Origin: Melioribacter roseus
Lineage (GTDB): Bacteria > Bacteroidota > Ignavibacteria > Ignavibacteriales > Melioribacteraceae
Length of the DNA stretch: 9,417 nt
Direction of reading: 5' to 3'
Assembly: GCA_020724325.1 (NCBI GenBank)
Contig: DYHC01000054.1
Coordinates: forward strand, 1-9,417
The position numbers and the translations under genes were made by a program. Position 1 is the first letter of the stretch. Every line of letters begins with the position of its first letter. This document shows positions 8,121-9,417 of the stretch, piece by piece. The notes below the pieces were generated by a model that worked only from the letters and a program-made list of their open reading frames with translations, did not search any database and had not been told where the DNA came from.

Positions 8121-8363
8121 TTACCCTCTCTTTGATGCTTCAAGCACAGTTATTCCTACCAGCTCATTGCCTTTATACCTCAACAGAATTCCGTCTTTCA
8201 ACATTTCAGAATCTGTTGCCCTTTGGGGTCTTTTAAAGCTGATATAAAGGACATCGGCTTCTTTGTCATAATCTATCCACATCTTTGTTTCAGGCATTTT
8301 AATGATATGCGATATAGCCTTTATCGCTTCACTTACTGTTTCTTCAACTGCTGCCGTTGCCAT
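8121..8363 (-). CDS. DUF2283 family protein, putative antitoxin
   Basis: The protein has 80 residues. Residues 31-43 contain the DUF2283 hallmark Y-D-x-E-A-D-x-L-Y-I-x-F, and the C-terminal part carries the matching G-I-L-L-R-Y ... L-V-G-I-T-V-L-E-A-S pattern (about 58-77). DUF2283 (YuzE-like) proteins are small beta-rich proteins often found beside small putative toxins and proposed as antitoxins; their biochemistry is poorly defined. An extra helical stretch (about 1-22) precedes the domain. The ATG at 8363 is supported by a good ribosome binding site (GAGAGG, 7 bases upstream). The alternative internal Met23 has none. The gene starts inside the last 31 bases of the upstream gene in another frame, so the two are probably translated together. 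The family call is firm; the antitoxin role is inferred from pairing only. Confidence 0.85.
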   Translation of the reverse strand: MATAAVEETVSEAIKAISHIIKMPETKMWIDYDKEADVLYISFKRPQRATDSEMLKDGILLRYKGNELVGITVLEASKRG

Positions 8364-8653
8364 ACCAGCACCTCTCTTTCAAGTTTTAATTTTGTCGTAA
8401 AATAAGCAGTTATAATAAAACCATCCGCCTCGCTAACCTCTTTATATATTACAGCCAAAAACCTTCTTTCATCAAACTTTTTTAGAGCAATCAATGCTCC
8501 TTGATATCCCGATAAAATAAAATCCGGTTCTTCGACTGTTTGCAATACGTCATCGTAAAAGCCGGCCATATCATCATGGTTTTCAACAATATGAAGCCAC
8601 CTTTCAGGAGTCAACCGTATTGGTATTCGGTTTTTAGAAAGTACAATATCCAT
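8333..8653 (-). CDS. PBECR/BECR-fold-like small protein, putative toxin
   Basis: The protein has 106 residues. The pattern R-L-T-x-E-R-W-x-H-I-x-x-x-H (13-26), a T-V-x-x-P-D segment (39-44), and the strand with I-I-T-A-Y-F-T (80-86) resemble the PBECR group of small RelE/barnase/colicin E5-like nuclease folds. Candidate active-site residues are H21, H26, K71, T82 and Y84. A ribonuclease toxin is a reasonable inference but not shown. It is paired with the DUF2283 gene, which it overlaps by 31 bases, an arrangement typical of toxin-antitoxin operons. The ATG at 8653 comes 3 bases after the obgE stop and has no clear ribosome binding site, so translation may depend on ribosomes finishing obgE. 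The family call is from pattern memory and should be treated as moderate. Confidence 0.65.
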   Translation of the reverse strand: MDIVLSKNRIPIRLTPERWLHIVENHDDMAGFYDDVLQTVEEPDFILSGYQGALIALKKFDERRFLAVIYKEVSEADGFIITAYFTTKLKLEREVLVWQRQQLKKQ

Positions 8654-8656
8654 ATG

Positions 8657-9417
8657 TCATAGATTGTTAATATCGGAAAGTTCTTTTACTTTTTTTGCCA
8701 AATACATTACCAACTCCTTTATCCCTTCGCCTGTTGCTGAAGACATGGGAAAAAAGTCCAATCCCTTATCCTTGCAATACTCTTTAAGCCTATTTAATCT
8801 GATTTTATCATGGGCAATGTCGAGCTTTGTGCCTGCCACTGCCATGGGCTTATTTAAAAGCTCAGGACTGTATAATACTAATTCCCTGTTTATCTTTTCA
8901 AAGTCATCTACAGGGTCGGTTGCCAGTATATCGGAAATATCCACAAGATGAAGGAGAACAGATGTCCTTTCAACATGACGTAGGAACTGGAATCCAAGTC
9001 CGGCACCCCTGTGTGCCCCTTCTATAAGACCAGGGATATCGGCAACTACAAAGCTCCTGAAATCTTCTAATTTTACAACGCCCAAATTAGGCACAAGCGT
9101 GGTGAAAGGATAATCGGCTATCTTTGGTTTTGCAGAGGATATAACAGAGATTAATGTTGATTTGCCTGCATTGGGGAGTCCAATTAAACCAACATCGGCA
9201 AGGAGTTTAAGTTCGAGGACAAGCCATTTCTCTGCACCCTTTTCACCTGGTTGGGCAAATTTCGGGGCCTGCCGTGTAGGTGTTGCAAAGTGGGCATTCC
9301 CAAGCCCTCCCCTGCCGCCTTTTGCTGCAACCACCTCTGCGTCATGATGATCGAGGTCTGCGATAACCTCTTCAGTTTCTGCATTTTTGATAAGCGTGCC
9401 AACAGGAACCGGGATTA
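8657..9417 (-). CDS. obgE: Obg family GTPase (partial, N-terminus cut by window edge)
   Basis: ObgE/CgtA is an essential ribosome-associated GTPase involved in 50S assembly and stress control. The frame stays open to the right edge: the last bases encode the Obg-fold motif V-P-V-G-T-L-I with A-D-L a few residues later, then the glycine-rich KGGRGGLGNAHF segment. GTPase motifs follow in order: G1 GLPNAGKST (9155-9181), switch region DYPFTTLVPNLG, G3 DIPGLIEGAHRGAGLG, G4 GTKLD (T-K-L-D in place of the usual N-K-x-D) and G5 SSATGEG. The protein ends soon after the G domain, without a long acidic tail or OCT domain. About 250 residues are visible. GTG/ATG codons inside the window are internal, because the conserved Obg fold extends beyond them. 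It is first in the visible minus-strand run and probably supplies transcription to the small pair downstream. Confidence 0.96.
   Translation of the reverse strand, partial: IPVPVGTLIKNAETEEVIADLDHHDAEVVAAKGGRGGLGNAHFATPTRQAPKFAQPGEKGAEKWLVLELKLLADVGLIGLPNAGKSTLISVISSAKPKIADYPFTTLVPNLGVVKLEDFRSFVVADIPGLIEGAHRGAGLGFQFLRHVERTSVLLHLVDISDILATDPVDDFEKINRELVLYSPELLNKPMAVAGTKLDIAHDKIRLNRLKEYCKDKGLDFFPMSSATGEGIKELVMYLAKKVKELSDINNL

Noticed and set aside
8117..8390. Similar CCTCTCTTT-type strings near 8125 and 8373 as possible att-like direct repeats
   Set aside because: Only about nine bases match. The copy near 8373 is the ribosome binding site region of the DUF2283 gene and the other is the end of that gene, so chance is enough.
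9184..9402. A 72-codon minus-strand frame inside obgE
   Set aside because: It is an alternate frame of the obgE coding region, which carries clear Obg motifs in its own frame.

Overview
The window looks like a bacterial chromosome fragment in which a defence-type island sits between two housekeeping genes. Three core genes can be identified: the C-terminal part of glyS (glycyl-tRNA synthetase beta chain, plus strand, cut by the left edge), proB (glutamate 5-kinase, minus strand, complete) and obgE (Obg GTPase, minus strand, cut by the right edge). A separate glyS subunit and an obgE/proB neighbourhood are common in Gram-negative lineages such as Nitrospirota and the former Deltaproteobacteria. 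The exact taxon cannot be fixed from this sequence, and I favour such a lineage only weakly.

Layout: 1-618 glyS end (+). 610-1710 proB (-), convergent with glyS and overlapping it by 9 bases. 1769-8058 is a four-gene minus-strand operon that reads, in transcription order, as a Wadjet/MksBEFG-like SMC system: jetA (kleisin-like, 8058-6844), jetB (KITE/MksE-like, 6835-6266), jetC (1223-residue SMC-type ATPase, 6282-2611) and jetD (Toprim nuclease-like, 2614-1769). 8121-8653 holds two small overlapping genes that resemble a toxin-antitoxin module: a PBECR/BECR-fold-like protein followed by a DUF2283 protein. 8657-9417 is obgE. Every gene except glyS is on the minus strand, and gaps never exceed about 60 bases, so obgE, the small pair, jetABCD and proB could form one read-through transcript.

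Function: by analogy with characterised Wadjet systems, JetABC would form a loop-extruding SMC complex that recognises small circular DNA, and JetD would cleave it, protecting the cell against plasmids. JetC has a Walker A near its N-terminus, long coiled coils around a central hinge-like segment, and an SMC-type signature and Walker B near its C-terminus. JetD keeps the acidic Toprim residues but is short (281 residues). The island is AT-rich compared with its flanks: hand-counted 60-base rows gave 30 G+C at 1501-1560 (proB) and 33 at 9001-9060 (obgE), against 19 at 4081-4140 (jetC) and 18 at 7501-7560 (jetA). This fits horizontal acquisition into an obgE-proB gene pair. There is no gene-free stretch over 300 bases, and I saw no tRNA, rRNA, insertion sequence or CRISPR array.
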